Shown piece by piece: positions 16,768 to 26,774 of a stretch of 64,000 nucleotides of DNA (position 1 is the first letter of the stretch; each line of letters starts with the position of its first letter). The stretch is from Saprospiraceae bacterium. GTDB taxonomy: Bacteria; Bacteroidota; Bacteroidia; Chitinophagales; Saprospiraceae. The translations under genes and the position numbers were made by a program. The stretch lies in NCBI GenBank assembly GCA_016710585.1, contig JADJVN010000024.1, positions 1-64,000 on the forward strand, given 5' to 3'. The notes under the pieces were generated by a model that saw nothing but the letters and a program-made list of their open reading frames with translations, was not told where the DNA came from and did no database searches.

Positions 16768-19120
16768 ATGTTGAAATTGATTTCAAATTCTAATTATTTT
16801 TGTAATTTTTTTGGGTATGCAATGTTCGCTATATTGCTTTTAAGTAATTGTAGGACAGATACTAAATTTGAGAATCAAATCAGTTCATACATTAAGGATC
16901 GAAATTTTTGCCTTGCAGATCAATTGCTGAAGCAAAAAATGGGAGTGTCTAAAGAAAGCATTGAATATGCAAAGCTTGCTTTTTTGTTAGGCAAAAGTAA
17001 GGCAGATCAATACAAATTTGAAGAGGCTGCAATTCAATTTGATACCGTGACCAAAACACAAAAATTTAAATAAAAATTCTGATTTGTGGATTGACGCCAC
17101 AAGGTATAAAATTGAAATGTTATTAAAGCTTAATCAACTCGATCGAGCGAAAGCGCTTATTGATGAACTCGAAAGATTTGCTCAGGAATTTAATTCTCCC
17201 AAAGCAATGGGGTATGTTCTTAGAGGAAAATGTGTATATTATTTGCGGACTAAGAATGACAGTATGTTTGCACTATCGACACAGCATGCCATTTTACATG
17301 CTCGAAAATATACGAATATAGAGTTAGAGGGAATTGCATTTTTATTGAGAGGTTTGAAGTCGTATGATCGAGAAGAATTGGACTCTTCAAAATTTTTGTT
17401 GGATCAAGCATTGCCATTATTGAAACAAGCGAATAATGAATATTTTATGTCAATTTGTCTTACCAATATTGGTAACTATTATAGTATCATCAATGAGTTT
17501 GAAAAGGCTATAGACTACTATTTACAAGCTTTAGATATTTCTTTGAAGATTGAATTTGTAGAAAGCAACCAAAAAATTTATAATAATATAGCTTTAGTCT
17601 ATCAGAAAATGAATAACCCTAAGGAGGCAGCAAAATATATTCAAAAGTCGATTCAATTTGCAAAGATTAAAAACAACATTTTTACCGAATCTACTGCATT
17701 GTATTCCCTTGCACAATTATACCAAAATGACAGTTTTGATTTGGCAATTTCGTATCTTAAAAAATTGGATACCTTGATTCAATCCAGTAACGTTTCTAAT
17801 ATCCAAAGAGCTACAGTTCATTTTATTATGGGAAATATTTTAGAAAGGCAAAATCAAAATTCTCAAGCCAGAAAGTCACAAGAGGATGCTCTTACGTTTG
17901 CCCAAAGAGATTCTAATATATTTGAAGAATCTAGAATTTATAATGTGATAGGCCAGCTCGATATAAAGGAAAAAAATCATACAGCTGCAATAAAGAATTG
18001 TAGCTTGGCTTTTAGTAAAGGAAGTTTACTTCAGAACTTTGAGATCATGGATAAATCCTGCAATTGCTTAATTGAAGCACATCGGCAAAATGGAGATTCA
18101 GATCAAGCATTAGTATATAGTGAAAGGCGCAATGTAATCAATGATAGTATTTTGGCCCGTGCCAAAAGAATAGATTTGGGGCAAGTCCAATCGAGATTAG
18201 ATCTAAACCTTAAAGAAAAAACTAGAGAGAATGAAATGCTCAGTTTGACAGCTTCATTGAACTTAAAAAATCAGCGAAACAAATTCTGGATTGCTTTAGT
18301 CACAATATTGGCTTTGTTTTCCGCAATATGTTTGTATTTAATATATAAATTGAAAATTCATAAAAGAGAGCTATATAGTTCAAATATAGCATTGAATAAT
18401 AGTCTTGCATTGGTTAGCAAGAGAAATACCGAATTGTTTGAAAGCAATCAGAATCTTCAAAATTATGCGGAAGTGGCGGCACATGATATCAATGCGCCAT
18501 TGTATAAAATTTTAATGATTTCTGATATTCTAAAGACTAAGTATTTGAATTTAGTGAGCAAGGACGATAATCAATTATTCAATTATATGTCATCGAGTTG
18601 TAATGATTTGATTTCTATGACTAGTGATTTACTTGCATTTTCTACAATAACCAAAAATTTGCCAGAGAAAGAGGAGGTAGATTTAAATGAGATCGTTACT
18701 CAAGTAAAATCCAAATTGTTGGAGGATCATTCAAGCTCAAGTATTAAGATTAATATTGAGAACGAACTTCCAGTTTTTAATGGCCATAAATCATTATTCC
18801 AACAGTTGTTTCTTAATTTATTTTCCAATTCCATCAAGTATTCAAAAACAAATGAACCACTTGTCGTTAATCTTAGAAATGAACTTTCCCAAGATAGCTG
18901 TTGTAAGATTTCAATTTCCGATAATGGTATGGGAATTCCATTGGATTATCAATCTCGAATTTTTGATCTTTTTTCCAAATATCATAAAACCAGTCAATAT
19001 CCAGGAAATGGAATTGGCTTGTCCACTTGTAAGAAAATAATCAATTATTATGGTGGGGAGATTGGGGTAAATTCTGATGGATATACGGGTACTACGATTT
19101 ATTTTACGATTCCTGTTTGA
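16768..19120 (+). CDS. TPR sensor histidine kinase, one-base frameshift near the N-terminus
   Basis: Two frames make one protein of about 780 residues. Residues 1-101 contain an N-terminal hydrophobic segment with SNC (possible lipobox) and the start of the TPR array, ending out of frame at TKTQKFK in an A-rich stretch (about 17060-17075). The second frame continues as NLNKNSDLWIDATRYKIEML, more TPRs, one membrane helix (FWIALVTILALFSAICLYLI), a dimerisation domain with the phospho-His in AAHDINAPLYK, and an ATPase domain (NLFSNSIKYSK, DNGMGIP, GNGIGLSTCK). The H-box is unusual (HDINAPL rather than HELRTPL) but retains His. No response regulator is adjacent. Its place between two giant cytochromes suggests it may sense conditions for their use. 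Confidence 0.85.
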
Positions 19121-19279
19121 TTTTTAAATGGCAACTTGAGCGATTAATGAGTTTTAACCTTAAAAAATGACAATTTTGTAAATTTTCTATACAGATTTGA
19201 TACTAAAGTGTGATATTGCAACATTGTTATTAAGTCCAATAAAGCTGGTCTAATTTTTGGATTTGCAATATAAGCATCA

Positions 19280-22200
19280 ATGCAAAGTTTGTCTCATATA
19301 ATCGCTTTGTTTTTCTTAACAACTTATCTCTTGTTAGGCCAGTCACCTCATGGCGATAATTTACGGATAGATTGTGCCAAATGCCATAGCCCCGAATCTT
19401 GGAATTTTGACCAAAAAAACAATAATTTTAATCACGACAGCACTGATTTTTCCCTTCATGGACAACATAAACAATTGGATTGTAAGAGTTGTCACAGTTC
19501 CTTGAAGTTTGATGCAGTGAGCTCTGATTGCAAATCTTGTCATACAGACATTCATCAGACTACCGTAGGCAATGATTGTCGAAGATGTCATCATACAGAT
19601 TCTTGGTTGGTGACGAATATCAGTGAGATTCATGAGCAAACGAATTTTCCCTTGACTGGTGTTCATGCCAAAGTGGATTGTAGGAGTTGTCACAGCTCAG
19701 AGACGAATTTGAGATTTAATGTGGCAGGTGTCCAATGTATTGATTGTCATAGAGCAGATTTTGAATCGACGACAAAGCCCAATCATAAAAAATCCGGCTT
19801 TTCTCAGAATTGTGCAGAGTGTCATGACCTAGAAGGGAATGGATGGAATACCGATCGAATCAATCATGATTTTTTTCTATTGAACAAAGGACATGATATT
19901 CAAGACTGTGCGCGATGTCATACGACTTCAGATTATTCCAATATTTCAAAAGACTGTATCTCATGCCATAGAGCAGATTATGATGCTACACAGAATCCTC
20001 CACACAAAAGTGCAGGATTTCCCAATACTTGTGTAAACTGTCACACCACAGATCCCAATTGGACACCAGCGCAATTTGTAGAACATGATCTCACATTTCC
20101 TATTTATTCTGGAAAGCACAAGGATAAGTGGACAGCCTGTGTGGATTGCCACAAAGATCAAAATGATTTTTCAAAATTTACTTGTATCAGTTGTCATCTC
20201 AATCCTGAGACAGATGATACACATAAAAATGTTATAGGCTATCGATATCGCGATGATGCTTGTCTTGCTTGTCATCCAAAGGGTGATGCCGATATGGCCT
20301 TTGATCACAATGCTACAGCTTTTCCTTTGACAGGAGCGCACTTGACTGTCGATTGTGCCAAATGTCATACCAATGGTTACAAAGGCACTCCAAGTAATTG
20401 TGTGGATTGTCATCAAATGGATTTTGATGGATCTCAAAATCCAAATCATAAGAAAATTGGACTCTCCACAGATTGTATACAATGTCATACTACGACACCA
20501 GATTGGACACCTGCAAAATTTGATATTCATGATCAATATTACGAACTCAAAGGCGCACATAAACAGATCGCTTCAGATTGTATAAAATGCCATCAAGGCG
20601 ATTACAATAACACACCCAATACATGTGTAGGCTGTCATCAAAATGATTACGATAAGACCATAGATCCAAATCATAAATCGGCTCAGTTCCCAACAGACTG
20701 CGCTTCTTGTCACAGCGAATCCTCATGGGTGCCATCACAGTTCAATCATGATGGCATGTATTTTCCGATTTATTCTGGAAAGCATAAAGACAAATGGACA
20801 CAGTGTGTCGATTGTCATGCCAATCCTAGCAACTATGCAGAGTTCCGCTGTACCAACTGCCATATCAATCCTGAGACAGATCAGCTTCATACTACAGTAC
20901 AAGGCTATACTTATCAAGACAGAGCTTGTTTTGCTTGTCATCCTACGGGTGATGCGGATGTAAAATTTGATCACAACAATACAGCATTTCCTTTGACAGG
21001 TGCGCATACAGCAGTGAATTGTTTGGAATGTCATACCAAATCATTCCAAGGAACTTCTACAGTTTGTGTGGACTGTCATCAATCAGATTTCGACGGATCA
21101 CAAAATCCAAATCACAAGCGCATCGGACTTTCTACAGATTGTATTCAGTGTCATACCACGACACCAGATTGGGCTCCTGCCAAATTTGATATTCACAATC
21201 AATTTTATGAATTGAAAGGGGCACATGCGCAGATTGCACCAGATTGTAAAGCATGTCACAATGGAGATTACAACAACACACCGAATACTTGTATAGGCTG
21301 TCATCAATCCGATTACAACAAAACAAAAGATCCAGAACATAGTAAAGTTGGTTTTACTACAGACTGCGCTTCTTGTCATTCAGAGTCTTCATGGGTGCCT
21401 TCGACATTCAATCACGATGGCATGTATTTTCCTATTTATTCTGGAAAACACAAAGGAACCTGGTCTCAATGTATCGAGTGCCATAACAATCCAAATGATT
21501 ACTCACAGTTTACTTGTATCTCTTGTCATATGAATCCAGAGACAGATACCAAGCATACAGGAGTTCAAGGATATATTTATCAAAGTAATGCTTGCCTAGC
21601 TTGTCATCCGACTGGTGATGCAGCGGTGAAGTTCGATCACAATATGACTGCATTTCCATTGACTGGAGTGCACACTACAGTGAATTGCTTAGAGTGTCAC
21701 AGCAAAGGATTCAAAGGGACGAGCACAGTATGTGTAGATTGCCATAGAGCAGATTACGATCAATCACAGAATCCAAATCACAATAAAATCGCATTGTCCA
21801 CTGATTGCGCTTCATGTCATACGACAATGGCAAACTGGGAACCTGCGCGTTTTGATATTCACAATAATTTTTATGTCATTGAAGGGGCTCACACTGCAAT
21901 AGCGCAGGACTGTAAGCAATGTCACAATGGCAATTACAACAATACACCAAATACATGTGTAGGCTGTCATCAATCCGACTTTGATGCGGCAAAAGATCCC
22001 GATCACATAGCAGCGAAATTTACTACAGATTGTAGAACTTGTCATAGTCAATCTTCATGGACACCTTCTACATTCAATCATGATGGCATGTATTTCCCTA
22101 TTTATTCTGGTAAACATAAAGGTGTATGGAATCAATGTAATGAATGCCATCAAGTGCCAAATGATTATACACAATTTACTTGTATTACTTGCCACATGAA

Positions 22201-23848
22201 TCCGACTACAGATGATCAACATAAAATGGTTGGCGGATATCAATATCAAAGCAATGCTTGTCTAGCCTGTCATCCTTCTGGTGATGCCAGTATGCCTTTC
22301 GATCACAATGCTACTGCATTCCCTTTGACAGGAGCACATACAGCAGTCAATTGTGCAGAATGTCATACCAAAATGTACAAAGGAACAAGCACGATTTGTG
22401 TGGATTGTCATCAGAAAAATTTTGATGAATCTATCAATCCAAATCATAAGACTTTGGGATTGTCCAATGATTGTATCCAATGTCATACGACAGCACCTGA
22501 TTGGACACCAGCTAAGTTTGATATACACAATCAGTTCTATGAATTGAAAGGCGCTCATATTCAGATCGCACAAGATTGTAAAGCATGTCACAAGGGAAAT
22601 TATAATAATACGCCGAATACTTGTGTAGGCTGTCATCAGATGGATTATGATGAAACAAAATCGCCAAATCACAAGGTTGCGCAATTTCCAACAGACTGCG
22701 CATCTTGTCATGCAGAGTCCAGTTGGACACCAGCCACTTTCAATCATGATGGTATGTATTTTCCGATTTATAGCGGAACGCATAAAGCAAAATGGTCTCA
22801 GTGTGTAGAGTGTCACAATGATCCAAATGATTTTAGTAAATTTACTTGTACCTCTTGTCATGTCAATCCTGAAACCAATACGCAACATCAAGGTGTAGGA
22901 GGATATACTTATGCAGATTATGCATGTCTAGCATGTCATCCTACTGGTGAAAAAGCAATGGCATTTGATCACAATTCTAGTATGTTTCCACTCACTGGAG
23001 CGCATACTACTGTAGATTGTAGAGAATGCCACAAAACCACATTTAAGAACACACCAAAAGAATGTAATCAATGTCATCAGACAGATTATAATACCTCGCG
23101 GAATCCATCGCATACACGACTGAATTTATCTACAGACTGTGCATCATGTCATACGACTGCGCCAGGTTGGGCTCCTGCAAGATTCGATGTGCACAACAAT
23201 TATTATGTACTAGATGGCGCACATCTTCCTATAGCTAAAGATTGTGCAAAATGTCATCACGGAAATTATAATACTACTCCAAGTACTTGTGTAGGCTGTC
23301 ATCAAGCAGATTACAATGCTTCTACGAATCCAAACCATAAAGCATTGAATATTCCTACTAATTGTGTCAATTGCCATACTACGACTCCGGATTGGAAACC
23401 TGCAACATTTGATATCCACAACAATTATTATCAATTGATTGGCGCACATGCTGCGATAAGAGATAATTGTGCAGCCTGTCATAATGGAAATTATAATAAT
23501 ACACCGAATACTTGTATAGGCTGTCATCAGCAAGATTATAATCAAACGACCAATCCAAATCACAGTTCTGCGCAGTTCCCTACCAATTGTGTGCAGTGTC
23601 ACAGTCAATCCTCTTGGAAACCTTCTACATTTAATCACGACGGTATGTATTTCCCGATTTATTCTGGAAAACATGATAACGAATGGAATACCTGTTCTCA
23701 ATGTCATACCAATCCAAATAATTACAGCGTATTTTCTTGCTTTGCTTGTCATCCAAAAAATCGTACTGACAATGATCATAATGGTGTAAATGGATATCAA
23801 TATTTGAGTTCAGCTTGTTATTCTTGTCACCCTGATGGAAAAGAATAA
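19280..23848 (+). CDS. giant multihaem c-type cytochrome with 61 CXXCH motifs
   Basis: 1522 residues, signal peptide MQSLSHIIALFFLTTYLLLG. I count 61 CXXCH motifs, about one per 25 residues. Motifs 1-13 form a diverged N-terminal part; motifs 14-49 fall into four successive nine-haem modules of exactly 222 residues; motifs 50-61 form a C-terminal part with one extra three-haem insertion. Each module splits into three three-haem blocks sharing G-x-H, a close CXXCH pair, an NH, a third CXXCH and W-x-P-x2-F-x-H. Marker strings are FDHNATAFPLTGAH, NYNNTPNTCVGCHQ and NHDGMYFPIYSGKHK. Conserved His residues can serve as sixth ligands. No lipobox or T9SS tail. The barrel gene overlaps its 3' end, which strongly suggests a joint outer-membrane electron conduit. 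Confidence 0.93.
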   Translation: MQSLSHIIALFFLTTYLLLGQSPHGDNLRIDCAKCHSPESWNFDQKNNNFNHDSTDFSLHGQHKQLDCKSCHSSLKFDAVSSDCKSCHTDIHQTTVGNDCRRCHHTDSWLVTNISEIHEQTNFPLTGVHAKVDCRSCHSSETNLRFNVAGVQCIDCHRADFESTTKPNHKKSGFSQNCAECHDLEGNGWNTDRINHDFFLLNKGHDIQDCARCHTTSDYSNISKDCISCHRADYDATQNPPHKSAGFPNTCVNCHTTDPNWTPAQFVEHDLTFPIYSGKHKDKWTACVDCHKDQNDFSKFTCISCHLNPETDDTHKNVIGYRYRDDACLACHPKGDADMAFDHNATAFPLTGAHLTVDCAKCHTNGYKGTPSNCVDCHQMDFDGSQNPNHKKIGLSTDCIQCHTTTPDWTPAKFDIHDQYYELKGAHKQIASDCIKCHQGDYNNTPNTCVGCHQNDYDKTIDPNHKSAQFPTDCASCHSESSWVPSQFNHDGMYFPIYSGKHKDKWTQCVDCHANPSNYAEFRCTNCHINPETDQLHTTVQGYTYQDRACFACHPTGDADVKFDHNNTAFPLTGAHTAVNCLECHTKSFQGTSTVCVDCHQSDFDGSQNPNHKRIGLSTDCIQCHTTTPDWAPAKFDIHNQFYELKGAHAQIAPDCKACHNGDYNNTPNTCIGCHQSDYNKTKDPEHSKVGFTTDCASCHSESSWVPSTFNHDGMYFPIYSGKHKGTWSQCIECHNNPNDYSQFTCISCHMNPETDTKHTGVQGYIYQSNACLACHPTGDAAVKFDHNMTAFPLTGVHTTVNCLECHSKGFKGTSTVCVDCHRADYDQSQNPNHNKIALSTDCASCHTTMANWEPARFDIHNNFYVIEGAHTAIAQDCKQCHNGNYNNTPNTCVGCHQSDFDAAKDPDHIAAKFTTDCRTCHSQSSWTPSTFNHDGMYFPIYSGKHKGVWNQCNECHQVPNDYTQFTCITCHMNPTTDDQHKMVGGYQYQSNACLACHPSGDASMPFDHNATAFPLTGAHTAVNCAECHTKMYKGTSTICVDCHQKNFDESINPNHKTLGLSNDCIQCHTTAPDWTPAKFDIHNQFYELKGAHIQIAQDCKACHKGNYNNTPNTCVGCHQMDYDETKSPNHKVAQFPTDCASCHAESSWTPATFNHDGMYFPIYSGTHKAKWSQCVECHNDPNDFSKFTCTSCHVNPETNTQHQGVGGYTYADYACLACHPTGEKAMAFDHNSSMFPLTGAHTTVDCRECHKTTFKNTPKECNQCHQTDYNTSRNPSHTRLNLSTDCASCHTTAPGWAPARFDVHNNYYVLDGAHLPIAKDCAKCHHGNYNTTPSTCVGCHQADYNASTNPNHKALNIPTNCVNCHTTTPDWKPATFDIHNNYYQLIGAHAAIRDNCAACHNGNYNNTPNTCIGCHQQDYNQTTNPNHSSAQFPTNCVQCHSQSSWKPSTFNHDGMYFPIYSGKHDNEWNTCSQCHTNPNNYSVFSCFACHPKNRTDNDHNGVNGYQYLSSACYSCHPDGKE
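20300..22963 (+). repeat. four tandem 666-bp units inside the giant cytochrome gene
   Basis: The codon for Phe in the FDHN marker recurs at 20300, 20966, 21632, 22298 and 22964, each exactly 666 bases apart. Each unit encodes 222 residues and nine CXXCH motifs. Third-position differences between units show that they are not very recent copies, while the exact length implies selection on spacing or gene conversion. Confidence 0.95.
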
Positions 23849-25475
23849 AGTGATGAGATTTATAGCGGTCATATTCTTCTTGATAAAATTTTCTATTGAA
23901 AATGTATGTGCACAAACTGATCCTATTCAAGCAGAAGTCAGTTTTATAAGCAGTCAATATGTTTATGTGAAATTTAATTCTACCAAAGGATTAGAATCAG
24001 GTGATACTTTATTTATAGAAAAAATGCAAGGACTTGTTCCGGCATTGATTATAGGCAATTGTTCATCGAGGTCATGTGCTTGTCAAAAACTTGGAAATGA
24101 GAATCTAGCCATAGGGCAGAAGTTAAGCATGAAATTGAAAATGGCGAAAGATGAAAAAAATGAAGAAAAAAAAGATACTCAAATTATAAGTTCAAAAGTC
24201 AATCCATCACAAATACCAGAAAAATTGGATTCAGTAGATGTGCTAGAAGATAAATCAAAAACTGTGCGTAAAGAAAGAATGCAAGGAAGATTGTCAACAT
24301 CATTTAATGGTGATATATCAGAACCAATCAATTCTCGTCATTCTGGAATACGGATCTCAAGTTCATTCAATGTGTATAATTTGAATAAGTCTAAGCTAAG
24401 TTTATTTTCTTATGTGACCTATAGACATCGCTACGGTGTACAAACAGCCAACAATGATTTTATAAATAATTGTAAGGTGTATTCGCTCAGCATGAATTAT
24501 GATTTTAATGCTGCAACTTCTTTAAGTTTTGGAAGAAAAATAAATAATAATATATCAAGTCTTGGCGCAGCAGATGGATTGCAAATCGATCATAAATGGA
24601 AATCATTACAACTCGGTATAGTACTAGGATGGAGACCAGATCTCAACAATTATGGTTTGAATTTCAATCTACCACAAGCTGGAATTTATATAGCCAATAC
24701 GATTCAACGCAAGAATCAAAATTATCAAAATTCACTAGGATTCATTGAGCAACGAGTGGGATCAAAAGTAGATCGCAGATTTTTATATTTTCAAAACAAT
24801 TCTCAATTGTCAAAAAAATGGAGTGCATTCTTTTCAAGTGAAATCGACCTCTATGAGAATGTGAGAGATACTGTGAGCATAACGCCAAAGTTGACAAGTA
24901 TCTATGCCAACCTAAGATATCGTCCTTCGCGAAAAATCAATTTCCAATTGGGATACGACAATAGACAGAACGTAGTCTATTATGAAAGTTACAAACATCA
25001 GATCGATCAACTGTTGGATCAAGCGACAAGACAAGGATTGAGATTCTCAGTGCAATACAATGTCTTGAAAAGTATTTCAGTCAATGCTTCTAGCTTCTTG
25101 CGATTCCAATCCAATCAAAGTGAATTCAGCAAAAACTATCTAGTCAATATATACAAAGCATCCACGCCAAAGATGAAATGGATCATCAGCATTAATGGCA
25201 ATTATCTAGAGACAGAATATCTAAAGGGAATCATCCTTGGAGGCCGCATATCAAAAGATTTGTTCAAACAAAAATTGAATATAGAATTAAATTATCGCCG
25301 CGCAGACTATCAATACCAATTCGGCGAGCTACACAGCGTCCAACACATCATCTCACCAAATATATCTTACTACATAAGCAGAAGATCCATCCTGCTTTTT
25401 AATTTTGAATCGAATATTTCGGACTACGCATATCATCGATATTATGTGACTTATAATTATCGGTTTGGGAGATAG
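23835..25475 (+). CDS. outer-membrane beta-barrel, putative porin partner of the giant cytochrome
   Basis: 546 residues from ATG 23835, which overlaps the cytochrome stop by 14 bases; ATG 23853 (MRFIAVIFFLIKFSIENVCA, then Q) is an alternative start just after it. After the signal peptide comes a small periplasmic domain (about 28-105; VSFISSQYVYVKFNSTKG, SGDTLFIEKM) with the cluster C-x4-C-x-C (NCSSRSCAC), then a charged linker (about 105-150), then about 390 residues of alternating strands ending YYVTYNYRFGR. Overlap with a 61-haem cytochrome gene suggests an MtrB/PioB-like sheath, although no sequence kinship with MtrB is claimed. The last 50 codons are repeated twice downstream. Confidence 0.8.
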   Translation: MEKNKVMRFIAVIFFLIKFSIENVCAQTDPIQAEVSFISSQYVYVKFNSTKGLESGDTLFIEKMQGLVPALIIGNCSSRSCACQKLGNENLAIGQKLSMKLKMAKDEKNEEKKDTQIISSKVNPSQIPEKLDSVDVLEDKSKTVRKERMQGRLSTSFNGDISEPINSRHSGIRISSSFNVYNLNKSKLSLFSYVTYRHRYGVQTANNDFINNCKVYSLSMNYDFNAATSLSFGRKINNNISSLGAADGLQIDHKWKSLQLGIVLGWRPDLNNYGLNFNLPQAGIYIANTIQRKNQNYQNSLGFIEQRVGSKVDRRFLYFQNNSQLSKKWSAFFSSEIDLYENVRDTVSITPKLTSIYANLRYRPSRKINFQLGYDNRQNVVYYESYKHQIDQLLDQATRQGLRFSVQYNVLKSISVNASSFLRFQSNQSEFSKNYLVNIYKASTPKMKWIISINGNYLETEYLKGIILGGRISKDLFKQKLNIELNYRRADYQYQFGELHSVQHIISPNISYYISRRSILLFNFESNISDYAYHRYYVTYNYRFGR

Positions 25476-25611
25476 GGGAGAAGGGAATTTTTCATATTAT
25501 GAATTTATTTAATATGAATTTTATTTTAGAATTTATATTTAATTATTTGTGAGTTGGTTGTTTTTGTTTTATATTTGTATGATGTTGAAAAACCTGAAAC
25601 ACATGAATAGA
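25306..25611 (+). repeat. barrel 3'-end repeat, copy A (native)
   Basis: The last 56 codons of the barrel gene plus about 135 bases after its stop. It reappears at 26404-26702 and, shorter, at 27594-27800. The copied tail runs through the stop codon to ATGTTGAAAAACCTGAAACAC near 25583-25602. Confidence 0.85.
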
Positions 25612-25726
25612 CTACTATTTCTTCTTCTGTCTTGCCCAGAAAAGCTATATCTAAGTTCACTTTATATAAATGCGTAATAAAAAAAGATGATATTGGATAA
25701 ATAAATCATTTGTAAAATTATAAGAA

Positions 25727-26263
25727 ATGCGAATTATAAAGATATTGATTTTTACATCAATTATTCTTAGCATAGGGTGCAATAGAAAATTAAATAACAA
25801 TTCTTTATGCGACAAAAGGATTAAAGAGGAGTTAAAAATACTTTCTAAAGTTATGACTTTTAATAAGAAAACTAAAATTTATACTTTGTACCATTCCAAA
25901 TTACCTGATTTGAATTTCAATGAGTTTAATAGATTAAAAGACTCATTGGAAAGCGTGAATTATCTTCCTATTGATATGAATCATGTAAAGCATTTTTTAT
26001 ATTGTAAGAAAATCAAAGAAATTATAAAATTAAATTGTCAAGTTACTTCTGATAATCTTCAAAAATATTTTGGGAAAGCCTCTAGTATTGGAACTGATAA
26101 TGGAAAAATCAAGAGTTTGTTTTATTTATTTAGTTTCGAAGGTAGACCTGATTGCTATGATAGATATGCAGAATTTGGTCCAGATACAAAATGTAGTTTA
26201 TTAACATTTGTGATAAACAATGAAAGAGTAGTTGACGTTTTGAGTGAATCTTTTGGGTATTAA
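25727..26263 (+). CDS. hypothetical lipoprotein, cargo between repeat copies A and B
   Basis: 178 residues. Lipoprotein signal with lipobox (IFTSIILSIGC, Cys 18). The soluble part has several Cys (LYCKK, LNCQV, PDCYDRY, TKCSLL) and no recognised motif; FSFEGRPDCYDRYAEFGPDT may be a small conserved core. It sits between the first and second copies of the barrel 3' repeat. Not recognised. Confidence 0.6.
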   Translation: MRIIKILIFTSIILSIGCNRKLNNNSLCDKRIKEELKILSKVMTFNKKTKIYTLYHSKLPDLNFNEFNRLKDSLESVNYLPIDMNHVKHFLYCKKIKEIIKLNCQVTSDNLQKYFGKASSIGTDNGKIKSLFYLFSFEGRPDCYDRYAEFGPDTKCSLLTFVINNERVVDVLSESFGY

Positions 26264-26403
26264 AGTATGAGACTTTTAAGAATCTCGGATATTAGCTGCT
26301 CTTTCATCATGAGTTACTTGAAAATGTAGAGTAAAATTTAACTTCGCATTATACAACAGATAGTAGGCCGCTACAGTGACGAAATGGCTGTTAGTGTAAT
26401 ATG

Positions 26404-26702
26404 CTACCAATACCAATTCGGAGAGCTCCACAGCATCCAACACATCATCTCACCAAATATTTCTTACTATCTAAATAGAAGATCCATCCTGCTTTTTAAT
26501 TTTGAATCGAATATTTCGGACTACGCTTATCATCGATATTATTTGACTTATAATTATCGGTTTGGGAGGTAGGGGTGAGTTGATTTCTCATATTATGAAT
26601 TTATTTAATATGAGTTTTATTATAGAATTTATATTTATTTATTTGTGAGTTGGTTGTTTTTGTTTTATATTTGTATAATGTTGAAAAACCTGAAACACTT
26701 GA
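26404..26702 (+). repeat. barrel 3'-end repeat, copy B
   Basis: Nearly identical to copy A: YQYQFGELHSIQHIISPNIS through YYLTYNYRFGR and stop, then the same downstream sequence to about 26702. A short frame from 26384 would translate it (62 residues), but it lacks a signal peptide and most of the barrel, so it is a gene fragment rather than a gene. Confidence 0.85.
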
Positions 26703-26773
26703 ATTATCCTCCTGGAGTTTATTTAGTATATTTTGAGAAATATCAAAAATCATTTAAATTTATAATCCAATAG
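26678..26773 (+). pseudogene. remnant resembling a T9SS sorting tail
   Basis: A 31-codon frame reading MLKNLKHLNYPPGVYLVYFE followed by KSFKFIIQ and stop. The pattern L-PPGVYLV-YF....K-FxI is that of the last strand pair of type A T9SS sorting domains, normally at the end of a large secreted protein. Only this tail exists here, directly downstream of repeat copy B and ending two bases before the next ATG. Copy A carries only the first bases of it. Confidence 0.4.
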
Positions 26774-26774
26774 C

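Noticed and set aside
19361..23957. Long frames opposite and alongside the giant cytochrome gene
   Set aside because: They are shadows of the repeated CXXCH coding sequence: they recur at the 666-bp interval, lack promoters or convincing starts and have no protein-like features other than the mirror pattern.
26384..26572. 62-residue frame as an independent gene
   Set aside because: It is the barrel 3'-end repeat (copy B), without signal peptide or the rest of the barrel.
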